Source: Komagataeibacter sp. FNDCF1 (GTDB lineage: Bacteria; Pseudomonadota; Alphaproteobacteria; Acetobacterales; Acetobacteraceae). Taken from it: a stretch of DNA of 64,000 nt. The stretch spans positions 2,836,501 to 2,900,500 of the forward strand of contig NZ_JAIWOT010000001.1 in the NCBI RefSeq assembly GCF_021295335.1, read 5' to 3'. The position numbers and the translations under genes were made by a program. The notes beneath the pieces are model-generated. The model was not told the origin of the DNA and ran no database searches. It saw nothing but the letters and a program-made list of their open reading frames with translations. Of the stretch, positions 16,346 to 23,745 are shown one piece after another (position 1 is the stretch's first letter; every line of letters begins with the position of its first letter).

Positions 16346-17167
16346 TCAGCCGATGCTGCTGGCGACCAGTTCGCGCAGGTGGCCGTGCAGGTGCGTGTTG
16401 CCCGCCACCGTGTCGATCGAGGCGCCAAGGTCGTTGAGGTCAACGCCCTCGGGGTCGGTGGCGTAGCCCCCGGCCTCACGCACCAGCAGGATACCGGCGG
16501 CGCAGTCCCATGGCTTGATGCCCAGTTCCCAGTAGCCATCGTAGCGACCGGCCGCAACCCATGCCAGGTCAAGGGCGGCAGCACCGAATCGGCGGATGCC
16601 GGCCACCTGCGGCATGAGCGCGCCCAGTGTGCGGGCGAATGACAGGCGGTTGCGCGCCGAGACCTTGGCAAACGGGATGCCGGTGGCGAACAGCGCCTCG
16701 TTCATCGACCGGCGGCCCGAGACGCGCAGGCGGCGGTCGTTGAGGAACGCACCAACCCCCTTTTCCGCCCAGAACATCTCGTTGGCGGCGGGGTTGTAGA
16801 CCAGCCCCGCCACGATCTCGATCGTGCCATCGGGCAGGCGGCGCTGCAGGCCGATGGAAATGGCCCAGTGCGGAATGCCATGCAGGAAGTTGCTCGTGCC
16901 ATCCAGCGGGTCGACCACCCACCGCCATGTCCACCCCTCGTTCCCGGAAGCGCCGCTTTCTTCCATCAGGAAGGCATAGCCGGGACGCGCGCGGGCCAGT
17001 TCCTCGCGGATGGCGGTTTCGGCCCGCAGGTCGGCCTGCGACACGAAATCGCCCGGGCCCTTGATGCTGACCTGAAGCTGCTCGACTTCATTGAAGTCAC
17101 GCAGAAGACGGCGTGCGGCCTTCTGGGCAGCGTTCTGCATCACCGTCATATGGGGAGAGAGTCGCAT
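16346..17167 (-). CDS. suhB: Inositol-1-monophosphatase family protein
   Basis: 273 aa. Metal-binding motifs of the family are present: EES within FLMEESG, the WVVDPLDGTSNFLHGIP motif, and WELGIKPWDCAAGILLVREAGG near the C-terminus. It dephosphorylates inositol-1-phosphate or similar phosphates; SuhB in E. coli also acts in rRNA antitermination. The start at 17167 was chosen because further extension runs into the efp coding region. It is located 106 bases after efp and before the OmpA/MotA/MotB trio on the same strand. Confidence 0.93.
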   Translation of the reverse strand: MRLSPHMTVMQNAAQKAARRLLRDFNEVEQLQVSIKGPGDFVSQADLRAETAIREELARARPGYAFLMEESGASGNEGWTWRWVVDPLDGTSNFLHGIPHWAISIGLQRRLPDGTIEIVAGLVYNPAANEMFWAEKGVGAFLNDRRLRVSGRRSMNEALFATGIPFAKVSARNRLSFARTLGALMPQVAGIRRFGAAALDLAWVAAGRYDGYWELGIKPWDCAAGILLVREAGGYATDPEGVDLNDLGASIDTVAGNTHLHGHLRELVASSIG

Positions 17168-17273
17168 TGCCACGGTGATCGGTCCTGTCTGGTTCGTGCG
17201 GTGGGATAGAAGTGTTCGGTGGATGGAAAACCGGCCCCTGCCGGAGTGCGGGCACCCCGGCGGCCGGCTGCGG

Positions 17274-17840
17274 TCAGGACTTGGCGCGCTCGACGTAGCT
17301 GCTGTCCTCGGTGCGGACCACGATGCGCTCACCCGCTTCGATGAAGGGGGGCACCATGGTCTTCACGCCATTGGACAGGCGTGCGGGCTTGTAGGACGAG
17401 CTTGCCGTCTGGCCCTTCACCACGGGATCCGCCTCGACCACTTCCAGCGTGACCTGCGCCGGCAGCACGACGCCAACCGGGTCGCCTTCCACCAGGTTCA
17501 GGATCAGGGTCATGTTGTCCTGCAGGAACGGCGCCTGGTCACCCAGCAGTTCCAGCGGCAGCAGCAGCTGTTCGAACGTCTCGGGGTCCATCAGCACGAT
17601 GTTGTCGCCGTCCATGTAGGAGTAGGTGTATTCCTTCTCCTCGGTCATCAGGCGTTCAACGGTGTCGGCGGTGCGCCAGCGCTCGTTGGTCTTGTTGCCG
17701 GTCTTGAGGTCGCGCATCTCCACCTGGATGAACGCGCCGCCCTTGCCCGGGGTGATGATCTGCTGCTTGAGGACCGTCCAGCGACGGCCGTCGTGCTCAA
17801 TAACCTGTCCGGCGCGGATCAGGTTTGCCTGCTGCTTCAT
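17274..17840 (-). CDS. efp: Elongation factor P
   Basis: 188 aa. It binds stalled ribosomes between the P and E sites and relieves pausing at consecutive prolines. Domain I carries the tip loop TPGKGGAF with Lys33, equivalent to the beta-lysylated Lys34 of E. coli EF-P. Domains II and III end with the usual VVRTEDSSYVERAKS-type tail. epmB lies 96 bases upstream on the same strand and epmA is divergent from epmB, so the whole (R)-beta-lysine modification route is local. Many long Pro-rich proteins are encoded in this window. Confidence 0.97.
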   Translation of the reverse strand: MKQQANLIRAGQVIEHDGRRWTVLKQQIITPGKGGAFIQVEMRDLKTGNKTNERWRTADTVERLMTEEKEYTYSYMDGDNIVLMDPETFEQLLLPLELLGDQAPFLQDNMTLILNLVEGDPVGVVLPAQVTLEVVEADPVVKGQTASSSYKPARLSNGVKTMVPPFIEAGERIVVRTEDSSYVERAKS

Positions 17841-17936
17841 GGTGGTCCCTGTATGGTTGTGGGAAGTATGGCGGTTCGGCTTCTAACGCCCCGCGCGCCT
17901 AAGGGCAAGGTTGGGGGCTGTCTTTTCGCCCGCGTT

Positions 17937-19016
17937 TTACCCGCGTTCACGCGCAAGCCGGTGGATTGTGCCATCGGGCGCCGTTGCATGCAGGGTGCCG
18001 TCGGAACCTTCGTGCAGGTACCCGGGTGCGATCGGTACCTTGCCGTGGCCACCGGGAATATCCAGCACGTAGGTCGGCCACGCAATGCCCGTCACCCGCC
18101 CGCGCAGGCCGGCCAGCAGGCGCTGCCCCTCCCGTATGGGGACATGAAAGCGCGCGGTGCCAGGGGCGGGGTCAAGCTGGTGCAGGTAATAGGGGCGGAT
18201 GCGGGCGGCTACCTGGGCGCGCAGCAGGCCTTCGAGCGCTTCGGGAGTGTCATTCACCCCGCGCAGCAGCACGGACTGGCCCAGCACGGGAATGGCGCGG
18301 ACCTGCACCCGCCGTATCGCCGCGCATGCCTGCGGCGTAAGTTCGCGCGCATGGTTGACATGTACGACAAGCCACATGGAGCGTGTGGTCTCGAGCGCCG
18401 CCGCCATTTCCTCATCCAGCCGCCCGGGGTCGGCCACCGGCACGCGGGAATGGATGCGGATGGTGTGGATGTGGTCCATGCCCTCCAGCGCCTGGATGAT
18501 GGCGCGCATGCGGCGGGGCGAAAGCATGAGCGGGTCGCCACCGGTCATCACGACTTCATGAATGCCGGTATGGGTGCGCAGCCAGTCCAGCGCGCGGGTC
18601 AGTGCCGCATCATCCAGCACGCCCCCGCCGGGGCCGACATGTTCGCGGCGGAAGCAGAAGCGGCAGTAGAGCGGACAGACCAGCAGCGGCTTGAGCAGCG
18701 CGCGGTCGGCATAGCGGTGCACGATGCCCGGCACGGGGGAGAGCGCATCATCGCCGATCGGGTCGGGGTCTTCCGTCGTATCCGCATGGATTTCGGCGCC
18801 ATCGGGTATGACCTGCCGGCCGATCGGGTCATCGGGTGTGCCGATCAGGTCGGCAAAGGCAGGCGGGATGGCGGTGGCGTACTGCCGGGCCACGTCCTCC
18901 AGTGCCGGAACCTGCGTGGGTGTGATCAGCCCTGCCGCCAGCAGGTCGGCCACGCTGCGCAGCGTGCGGGGCGCGGTGGCGGATGGGGGACGGGGGGGAT
19001 TGACCGCGGATGTCAT
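17937..19016 (-). CDS. epmB: EF-P-associated L-lysine 2,3-aminomutase (radical SAM)
   Basis: 359 aa. VCPLYCRFCFRR supplies the radical-SAM cysteines Cys114, Cys118 and Cys121 (CxxxCxxC). MTGGDPLMLSPRRM and IRIHSRVP match the KamA/EpmB core, and the PLP-binding region follows (LLRGVNDTPEAL, PYYLHQLDPAPGTARFHVP). It converts L-alpha-lysine to beta-lysine for EF-P. The start at 19016 leaves 51 bases to the divergent epmA; the frame extends into epmA antisense and that extension is not coding. The short form without the clostridial C-terminal extension fits EpmB. Confidence 0.92.
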   Translation of the reverse strand: MTSAVNPPRPPSATAPRTLRSVADLLAAGLITPTQVPALEDVARQYATAIPPAFADLIGTPDDPIGRQVIPDGAEIHADTTEDPDPIGDDALSPVPGIVHRYADRALLKPLLVCPLYCRFCFRREHVGPGGGVLDDAALTRALDWLRTHTGIHEVVMTGGDPLMLSPRRMRAIIQALEGMDHIHTIRIHSRVPVADPGRLDEEMAAALETTRSMWLVVHVNHARELTPQACAAIRRVQVRAIPVLGQSVLLRGVNDTPEALEGLLRAQVAARIRPYYLHQLDPAPGTARFHVPIREGQRLLAGLRGRVTGIAWPTYVLDIPGGHGKVPIAPGYLHEGSDGTLHATAPDGTIHRLARERG

Positions 19017-19067
19017 GCCGGGGCTGTACTGTGCCGGCCTGCCTGCCGCAACCGGAGATCCTGCCTC

Positions 19068-20087
19068 ATGGTCGATTCTGTCCCCTGTCATCGCGATCCG
19101 GCCCGCATTGCCGACCGTCTTCCGTTCCTGCTGCGGCGCAATCTCGTGCTGCGGGGCATACGGGCGTTTTTTGACGCGCGTGGCTATGTGGAGGTGGAAA
19201 CCCCCTGTGCCGTGCCGACTCCGGGCGAGGAAGTGCATTTGAAGGTATTCCGCACCGAGCGGGAAACGGTGGACGGCGCCCGCCAGCCATTATGGCTGCA
19301 CACCAGCCCGGAATTCGCCATGAAGCGCATCGTGGCGGCGACGGGCCTGCCCGTATACCAGCTTGCGCGGGTCTGGCGTAATGCGGAAGGCAGCAGGCTG
19401 CATGCGCATGAATTCACCATGCTGGAATGGTACCGCCCCGGCGCCACGCTGGCCAGCCTGATGGACGAGACGGAAGCCCTGCTGCGCGCCGTGCTGCCGC
19501 CCGTGGTCAGGGTGGGGGGGGACATGATCGGCATTGCCCCGGCATTCGAGCGGCTGAGCGTGGCCGATGCCTTCCACCGTTATGCCGGCGTGGACATTCT
19601 GGCGACCGGGGACGATGCCCCGGCGCTGGCCCGTGCGGCGGGCTGCGCCCTGCGGCATGGCGAGACGTGGGAAGACCTGTTCTTCCGCCTGATGATGGCG
19701 CGTGTCGAGCCCCATATCGGCCGCACGTGCCCGACCTTCCTGACCCACTGGCCCGCAAGCCAGGCGGCGCTGGCGCGGCGTGATCCGGCCGACCCGCGCG
19801 TGGCGCTGCGTTTCGAGCTGTATGCGGGCGGGATCGAGCTTGCCAATGCGTTCGAGGAACTGACCGACAGCACCGAGCAGCGCCAGCGCTTCATAGCCGA
19901 CCGGGCGCGACGGCAGGCGTCATACCCGCATGAGGCGGGTCTGGACTGGCCCATGGACGAAGCCTTTCTGGCCGCACTTGATGGCCTGCCGCCATGTGCG
20001 GGCATCGCCCTGGGGTTTGACCGGCTGGTCATGCTGGCAGCGGGCACCGGGCGTATTGCCGATGTGCAGTGGCTGGGAGAAGGATGA
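19068..20087 (+). CDS. epmA: EF-P--(R)-beta-lysine ligase (truncated class II lysyl-tRNA synthetase paralogue)
   Basis: 339 aa. It corresponds to the catalytic domain of class II LysRS without the anticodon-binding domain, as in EpmA/GenX/PoxA. Class II motifs are seen: motif 1 around RRNLVLRGIRAFFDARGYVEVETP, motif 2 around PVYQLARVWRNAEGSRLHAHEFTMLEWY, motif 3 GIALGFDRLVML. It activates beta-lysine and attaches it to EF-P Lys33. The same frame is open for almost 2 kb upstream across epmB and efp antisense. The ATG at 19068, preceded by GGAG and immediately before the LysRS-like region, is the true start. Confidence 0.95.
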   Translation: MVDSVPCHRDPARIADRLPFLLRRNLVLRGIRAFFDARGYVEVETPCAVPTPGEEVHLKVFRTERETVDGARQPLWLHTSPEFAMKRIVAATGLPVYQLARVWRNAEGSRLHAHEFTMLEWYRPGATLASLMDETEALLRAVLPPVVRVGGDMIGIAPAFERLSVADAFHRYAGVDILATGDDAPALARAAGCALRHGETWEDLFFRLMMARVEPHIGRTCPTFLTHWPASQAALARRDPADPRVALRFELYAGGIELANAFEELTDSTEQRQRFIADRARRQASYPHEAGLDWPMDEAFLAALDGLPPCAGIALGFDRLVMLAAGTGRIADVQWLGEG

Positions 20088-20090
20088 CAG

Positions 20091-20167
20091 GAGTGCCGGG
20101 GGCCGCTTTTTTCAAAAAGACAGCGTTCCCTGATGCTTCTTGAAAACGCTTTGCCAGAAACTTCCCT
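20091..20167. repeat. Double-hairpin intergenic element, copy D (degenerate)
   Basis: The GGCCGCTTTTTTC/AAAAAGACAGC hairpin and the right arm CCAGAAACTTC are recognisable. The GAAGC hairpin is degenerate (TGATGCTTCTTGAAAACGCTTTG). It lies between convergent epmA and thiE. Confidence 0.75.
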
Positions 20168-20186
20168 TTACTGCCCGGACGCGCCT

Positions 20187-20822
20187 TCAGGCGTCTTCCG
20201 CCGCCGCAATGGCCGCGTTCATGGCGCGCACGCCCGCGCCCGGCCCCTCGGGGTGGGACCAGACCGCGCTGATCACCGACAGGAAATCCGCCCCCGCCCG
20301 CACCAGCGTGCCGCAGTTGCCGGGTGTGATGCCACCAATGGCCACGACCGGCAGTTCGATCATGCTGCTCCACCATGTCAGCAGCGCGGGATCGGCACGG
20401 ACCTCCGTTTCCTTCGAAGGGGAGGGGAAGAACGCGCCGAACGCCACGTAATCCGCCCCTGCCTCACCCGCGCGTAGCGCCATGTCGCGGCTGTCGTAGC
20501 ATGAGACCCCCAGCTGCAGGTCATCACCCAGAATGCGCCGCGCGGTGGCCGGGTCCCCGTCTTCCATGCCCACATGCGCGCCATCGCACCCGCAGGCTAC
20601 CGCAAGATCGGGGCGGTCATTGAGAATGAAGGCCACGTTACGGGCATGGGCAATGGGCTGGAGCACGTCCACCGCGTGGCGGATCGCATCATCCGGCACG
20701 TTTTTCAGGCGCAGCTGCACGGCTGCAACCGGCCCCGCATCCAGCGCTTCGGCCAGATGCGGCGCAAAGGCGGCGGGATCGAGCGATTCGGGTGTGATGA
20801 GGTAAAGCTGGCAATCGGTCAT
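20187..20822 (-). CDS. thiE: Thiamine-phosphate synthase
   Basis: 211 aa TIM-barrel enzyme joining the pyrimidine and thiazole halves of thiamine. Signatures are VQLRLKN (diphosphate site), [40 protein letters not shown] and [10 protein letters not shown]. It stands alone: no other thi genes are adjacent, and no TPP riboswitch is visible in the roughly 100 bases upstream. Confidence 0.95.
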   Translation of the reverse strand: MTDCQLYLITPESLDPAAFAPHLAEALDAGPVAAVQLRLKNVPDDAIRHAVDVLQPIAHARNVAFILNDRPDLAVACGCDGAHVGMEDGDPATARRILGDDLQLGVSCYDSRDMALRAGEAGADYVAFGAFFPSPSKETEVRADPALLTWWSSMIELPVVAIGGITPGNCGTLVRAGADFLSVISAVWSHPEGPGAGVRAMNAAIAAAEDA

Positions 20823-20923
20823 GTCGCACTGATCCTATGCCACCAGGCGGGCGGCGAACAGCCCCGCATCGCATGCGTCCGGACAGGGCATGATGACAGG
20901 GCCTGATGAGAATGGCGGGGCGG

Positions 20924-21358
20924 CTAGGGGGACAGGTGGGCGCGCAGGTATCGCGCCAGTGCCGCCTCCGCCCCGGATGGGGGCAGGTCCAGCGCCACGG
21001 GGCGCACGTCCAGCACATGCCCGCCTGTAACCCGTGCCAGCGACCGCAGCGCGTGAAGCTGCGCGGGGGAAGCCTGCACGATGACCCCATCCAGCCCCGC
21101 CCGCAGTCCCGCCGCGGCAAATCCCGCCGCCTGCCCGCAGTCGAGCAGTGCCGGCAGCGTGCACCCCGCCACCACCGCCCGCCACCACCCCACCCCCATG
21201 AAGCATCCGGCACCGGGGGGGGAAACTACGGTGCACCCGGTGCGTAACGACAGGGCCAGTGCCGTGACCAGCGCCACATCCGCCGCGCGGGCCACGGTTA
21301 CGTACGGCCGGGTTCCATGCACGGCGGCGGGCATAGAATGGTCATGTTTGTCGATCAT
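20924..21358 (-). CDS. Conserved-looking hypothetical protein, thiE-upstream
   Basis: About 144 aa, Ala/Gly/Leu-rich, no recognised domain and no convincing signal peptide. Segments such as TGCTVVSPPGAGCFMGVGWW and GLRAGLDGVIVQASPAQLHAL suggest an alpha/beta fold. The starts at 21358, or ATG eight codons in, are both possible. It is oriented like thiE and divergent from the zapA group. Codon composition (strong G/C third positions) supports real coding. Function unknown. Confidence 0.6.
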   Translation of the reverse strand: MIDKHDHSMPAAVHGTRPYVTVARAADVALVTALALSLRTGCTVVSPPGAGCFMGVGWWRAVVAGCTLPALLDCGQAAGFAAAGLRAGLDGVIVQASPAQLHALRSLARVTGGHVLDVRPVALDLPPSGAEAALARYLRAHLSP

Positions 21359-21414
21359 GCTTGACGTTGAAACCACACCGCGCGATCAGTGCAAGGGGAG
21401 GAATGAGGGAAAGG

Positions 21415-21678
21415 ATGAACGTGTCTGACATTATCATGCCACCGGAACAGGAAGAGGCGCGCACGCCCCCGGCCTCCGGGCAGGACCCGGCAGACCGTCT
21501 CGAACTTGCCCTTAACCGCATTGCCTTCGCCCTTGACCGCAATGCGGAGCGGGCTGCCATCGCCTCCCCGGCCAAGCCGGATGTGGACCTGCAGGCGCTG
21601 GCCGCCAACATCGATGTCCTGATCGCGCGCGTGCGTGACGTGCTGGGCGCGGATGACCCTGCTGGCGGAAAGGAATAG
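21415..21678 (+). CDS. Small helical protein upstream of zapA (DUF4164-like)
   Basis: About 87 aa; ATG at 21415 preceded by GAGGGA, with ATG at 21403 as alternative. An acidic, Pro-rich N-terminus leads into a predicted amphipathic helix pair (DPADRLELALNRIAFALDRNAERAA and DLQALAANIDVLIARVRDVL). It is three bases before zapA. A small coiled-coil gene in this position is common in alphaproteobacteria, where it is called DUF4164-like; membership is by length, helix pattern and position only. A link to the divisome is inference. Confidence 0.7.
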   Translation: MNVSDIIMPPEQEEARTPPASGQDPADRLELALNRIAFALDRNAERAAIASPAKPDVDLQALAANIDVLIARVRDVLGADDPAGGKE

Positions 21679-21681
21679 CCC

Positions 21682-22023
21682 ATGAGCCAGGTTACCGTAC
21701 GCATAAACGGTTTTTCCTATGCGGTGGGATGCAAGGAAGGGCAGGAAAAGCACCTGCAGGCCATGGCGCAGGAAGTCGAGCGCCGGATCGACCATATCCG
21801 CACGCTGGGCGGCCATAGCGGGGAGGGGCGGCTGCTTGCCCTGGCGGCGCTGCTCATGGCCGATGAGATCCATGACCTGACGGCGGCAAGGATGTCGTCC
21901 GACACGGCCTACCAGCTGGCGCAGGGAAAGCAGGCGCGAATCGAGAATGAACACCGCCGCGAACAGCTGGCCTATCTGGTCGAACGCGCGGAAAGCATTG
22001 CAGCCGAACTGGAAGAAGAGTAA
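21682..22023 (+). CDS. zapA: Cell division protein ZapA
   Basis: 113 aa. The N-terminal VTVRINGFSYAVGCKEGQEKHLQAMAQEVERRIDHIR is the ZapA globular head, followed by a coiled coil ending in AERAESIAAELEEE-like acidic repeats. ZapA bundles FtsZ filaments at midcell. It sits upstream of 6S RNA and the 5-formyl-THF cyclo-ligase gene, the arrangement seen widely in proteobacteria. Confidence 0.92.
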   Translation: MSQVTVRINGFSYAVGCKEGQEKHLQAMAQEVERRIDHIRTLGGHSGEGRLLALAALLMADEIHDLTAARMSSDTAYQLAQGKQARIENEHRREQLAYLVERAESIAAELEEE

Positions 22024-22024
22024 A

Positions 22025-22190
22025 TGGAAAGGGCGGGGCTGCCCGGTGCGTCAGGCATGATTCAACCCCTGGGCCGATAAGCACTTCCTAGGGAGCTGGC
22101 ACTGTCGTGATCGTGGTCACGTTATCTGGCGCCCACCTGCGTCAGCAGGTCCGGGAGGGCTGATCCGACCAACGGCCATGGCGGCTCCGT
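22025..22190 (+). ncRNA. ssrS: 6S RNA (approximate ends)
   Basis: A gap of 182 bases lies between zapA and fau, the classic 6S RNA locus. It is GC-rich and richly self-complementary: CCCGG near the 5' end can pair with CCGGG near the 3' end, and a central CGTGATCGTGGTCACG segment forms a hairpin. This is consistent with the long irregular rod that mimics an open promoter and sequesters sigma-70 RNA polymerase. Ends are estimated; the call rests on position plus structure, since 6S primary sequence diverges strongly. Confidence 0.75.
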
Positions 22191-22205
22191 AATACCGTTT
22201 TTCAA

Positions 22206-22817
22206 ATGACTTCACCTTCCCCCGAATCGTGGCCGGTAACACAGGCCAAGCAGGCGCTCCGCCGGGAGATGGCGCACCGGCGCCAAGCGTTCGTTGCCAG
22301 CCCCCACCATGACATGATCGAAGATGGCCTGCGCCACCGCATGGCCCATGTGCTGCGCCGTACGGCCCGGCCGGGGGAATGCCTGGCCATGGTCTGGCCA
22401 CTGGCGGGGGAATGCGACCTGCGCCCGGTCATGCATGCCCTTCATGCCGACGGGCTGTCCATCGCCCTGCCCGAAACACCGCCCCGGGGGCATCCGCTTG
22501 TCTTCCGGCTGTGGCAGCCCGGGTGCTCCATGCAGTCGGGGCGCTATGGCACCAGCCATCCGGACGGGCCGGTCATGCGGCCCGATGTGATATGCGTGCC
22601 GCTGCTGGCTTTTGACCGGCGTGGCATGCGGCTGGGCTATGGCGGGGGATATTACGACCGCACGCTGGCCAGCCTGCCCGGCGCGCGGCAGGTGGGATTT
22701 GGCCATTCCTTTCAGGAAGTGACATGTATTCCCACCGGTCTGTATGATGTGGCATTGCCCGCGATCGTGACCGAGCGTGAATGGATCCGGTGTGGCATGA
22801 ACGGGCGCATACGGTAA
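22206..22817 (+). CDS. fau: 5-formyltetrahydrofolate cyclo-ligase
   Basis: 203 aa. It converts 5-formyl-THF to 5,10-methenyl-THF with ATP. The diagnostic C-terminal motif LGYGGGYYDRTLASLPG is present, along with the N-terminal KQALRREMAHRRQAF and PLLAFDRRGMR. It follows the 6S RNA and overlaps, in a different frame, the upstream region of the phosphoesterase gene. Confidence 0.94.
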   Translation: MTSPSPESWPVTQAKQALRREMAHRRQAFVASPHHDMIEDGLRHRMAHVLRRTARPGECLAMVWPLAGECDLRPVMHALHADGLSIALPETPPRGHPLVFRLWQPGCSMQSGRYGTSHPDGPVMRPDVICVPLLAFDRRGMRLGYGGGYYDRTLASLPGARQVGFGHSFQEVTCIPTGLYDVALPAIVTEREWIRCGMNGRIR

Positions 22818-22831
22818 AAAAGGCTGTTTTC

Positions 22832-23647
22832 TTGAGAATTCTGTTTCTGGGTGACATTGTCGGGCGCGTCGGGCGTGAGGCTGTTATTTCCCGCCTGCCT
22901 ACCCTGCGGCGCGATCTTGCATTGGATCTGGTGGTGGTGAATGGTGAAAACGCAAGCCATGGTTTTGGTCTCTCACCCGCCATTGGCCGTGACCTGCTGG
23001 CTGCGGGGACCGATGTCATTACGCTGGGCAACCATAGCTGGGACCGGCGCGACCTGATCGGCCATATCGGCAGCGAACCCCGCATCATCCGTCCCGCCAA
23101 CTATCCACCCGGCACGCCGGGGCAGGGCAGCTTCATGGTGGAACTGGTGGATGGCCGCAGGGCGCTGGTGGTCAGCATCATGGGCCGCCAGTTCATGGAT
23201 GCGATGGACGACCCCTTCCGCTCGGTAAGCGAAATCCTTTCCCGCCACCGGCTGGGTGTCACCATGCATGCCGCCGTGGTGGACGTGCATGCCGAAGCCA
23301 CGAGCGAGAAATGGGCCATGGGCCATTTCCTTGATGGCCGCGTCTCGCTGGTCATCGGCACCCACACCCACACCCCCACGGCGGACCACCGTATCCTGTC
23401 CGGTGGCACCGCCTTCCAGACCGACGCGGGCATGTGCGGCGATTATGACAGCGTGATCGGCATGGGCAAGGAGGCGGCGATTGCCCGCTTCGTGCGCAAG
23501 ATGCCCGGTGACCGCCTGCAACCCGCCGAAGGGGATGCCAGCATTGCCGGCATGATGGTGGAAACCGATGACGCCACCGGCCTTGCCCGCCGCATGGCCC
23601 CGGTGCGCCAGGGCGGTCATCTGGCCCCCACGCTGCCTGATTTCTAA
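22832..23647 (+). CDS. YmdB-family metallophosphoesterase
   Basis: 271 aa from a TTG at 22832, which has AAAAAAGG 9-14 bases upstream and begins exactly at the family's first strand ILFLGDIVGRVGR. Metal-binding segments are GDIVG, VVNGENASHG, TLGNHSWDRRD and GTHTHTPTADHRIL, the last containing the histidines of the dinuclear iron site. Members hydrolyse 2',3'-cyclic nucleotides, and in Bacillus affect biofilm and sporulation decisions. The role here is unknown. It is only 14 bases after fau, so the two are likely cotranscribed. Confidence 0.92.
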   Translation: MRILFLGDIVGRVGREAVISRLPTLRRDLALDLVVVNGENASHGFGLSPAIGRDLLAAGTDVITLGNHSWDRRDLIGHIGSEPRIIRPANYPPGTPGQGSFMVELVDGRRALVVSIMGRQFMDAMDDPFRSVSEILSRHRLGVTMHAAVVDVHAEATSEKWAMGHFLDGRVSLVIGTHTHTPTADHRILSGGTAFQTDAGMCGDYDSVIGMGKEAAIARFVRKMPGDRLQPAEGDASIAGMMVETDDATGLARRMAPVRQGGHLAPTLPDF

Positions 23648-23648
23648 A

Positions 23649-23735
23649 GAAAAGAAGTTTTTGGTGAAGCTTTTTGCCAAAAAGCTTCAAAGAATGCCGC
23701 CTTTTTTCAAAAAGGCGGCACCCAAAAACTTTTAT
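23649..23735. repeat. Double-hairpin intergenic element, copy E (reverse orientation)
   Basis: Best preserved copy. Outer arms AAGTTTTTGG/CCAAAAACTT pair perfectly over 10 bp. Inside are TGAAGCTTTTT/AAAAAGCTTCA and GCCGCCTTTTT/AAAAAGGCGGC, both perfect. The outer arm sequence differs from copies A and C at complementary positions. It starts two bases after a stop codon and lies between convergent genes. Confidence 0.92.
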
Positions 23736-23745
23736 TATTTAATAA

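Noticed and set aside
17091-19067. A nearly 2-kb open extension upstream of epmA in the same frame
   Set aside because: It is antisense to efp and epmB, both of which have clear protein families, and its translation is low-complexity and Gly/Arg-rich. Typical of GC-rich antisense frames.
20823-20923. TPP riboswitch upstream of thiE
   Set aside because: The short leader does not contain the conserved CUGAGA and ACCUGA-type motifs on the minus strand.
22190-22215. TTTTTCAAATGACTTCACC as another element half
   Set aside because: It belongs to the end of the 6S RNA region and the fau start. No complementary partner is present.
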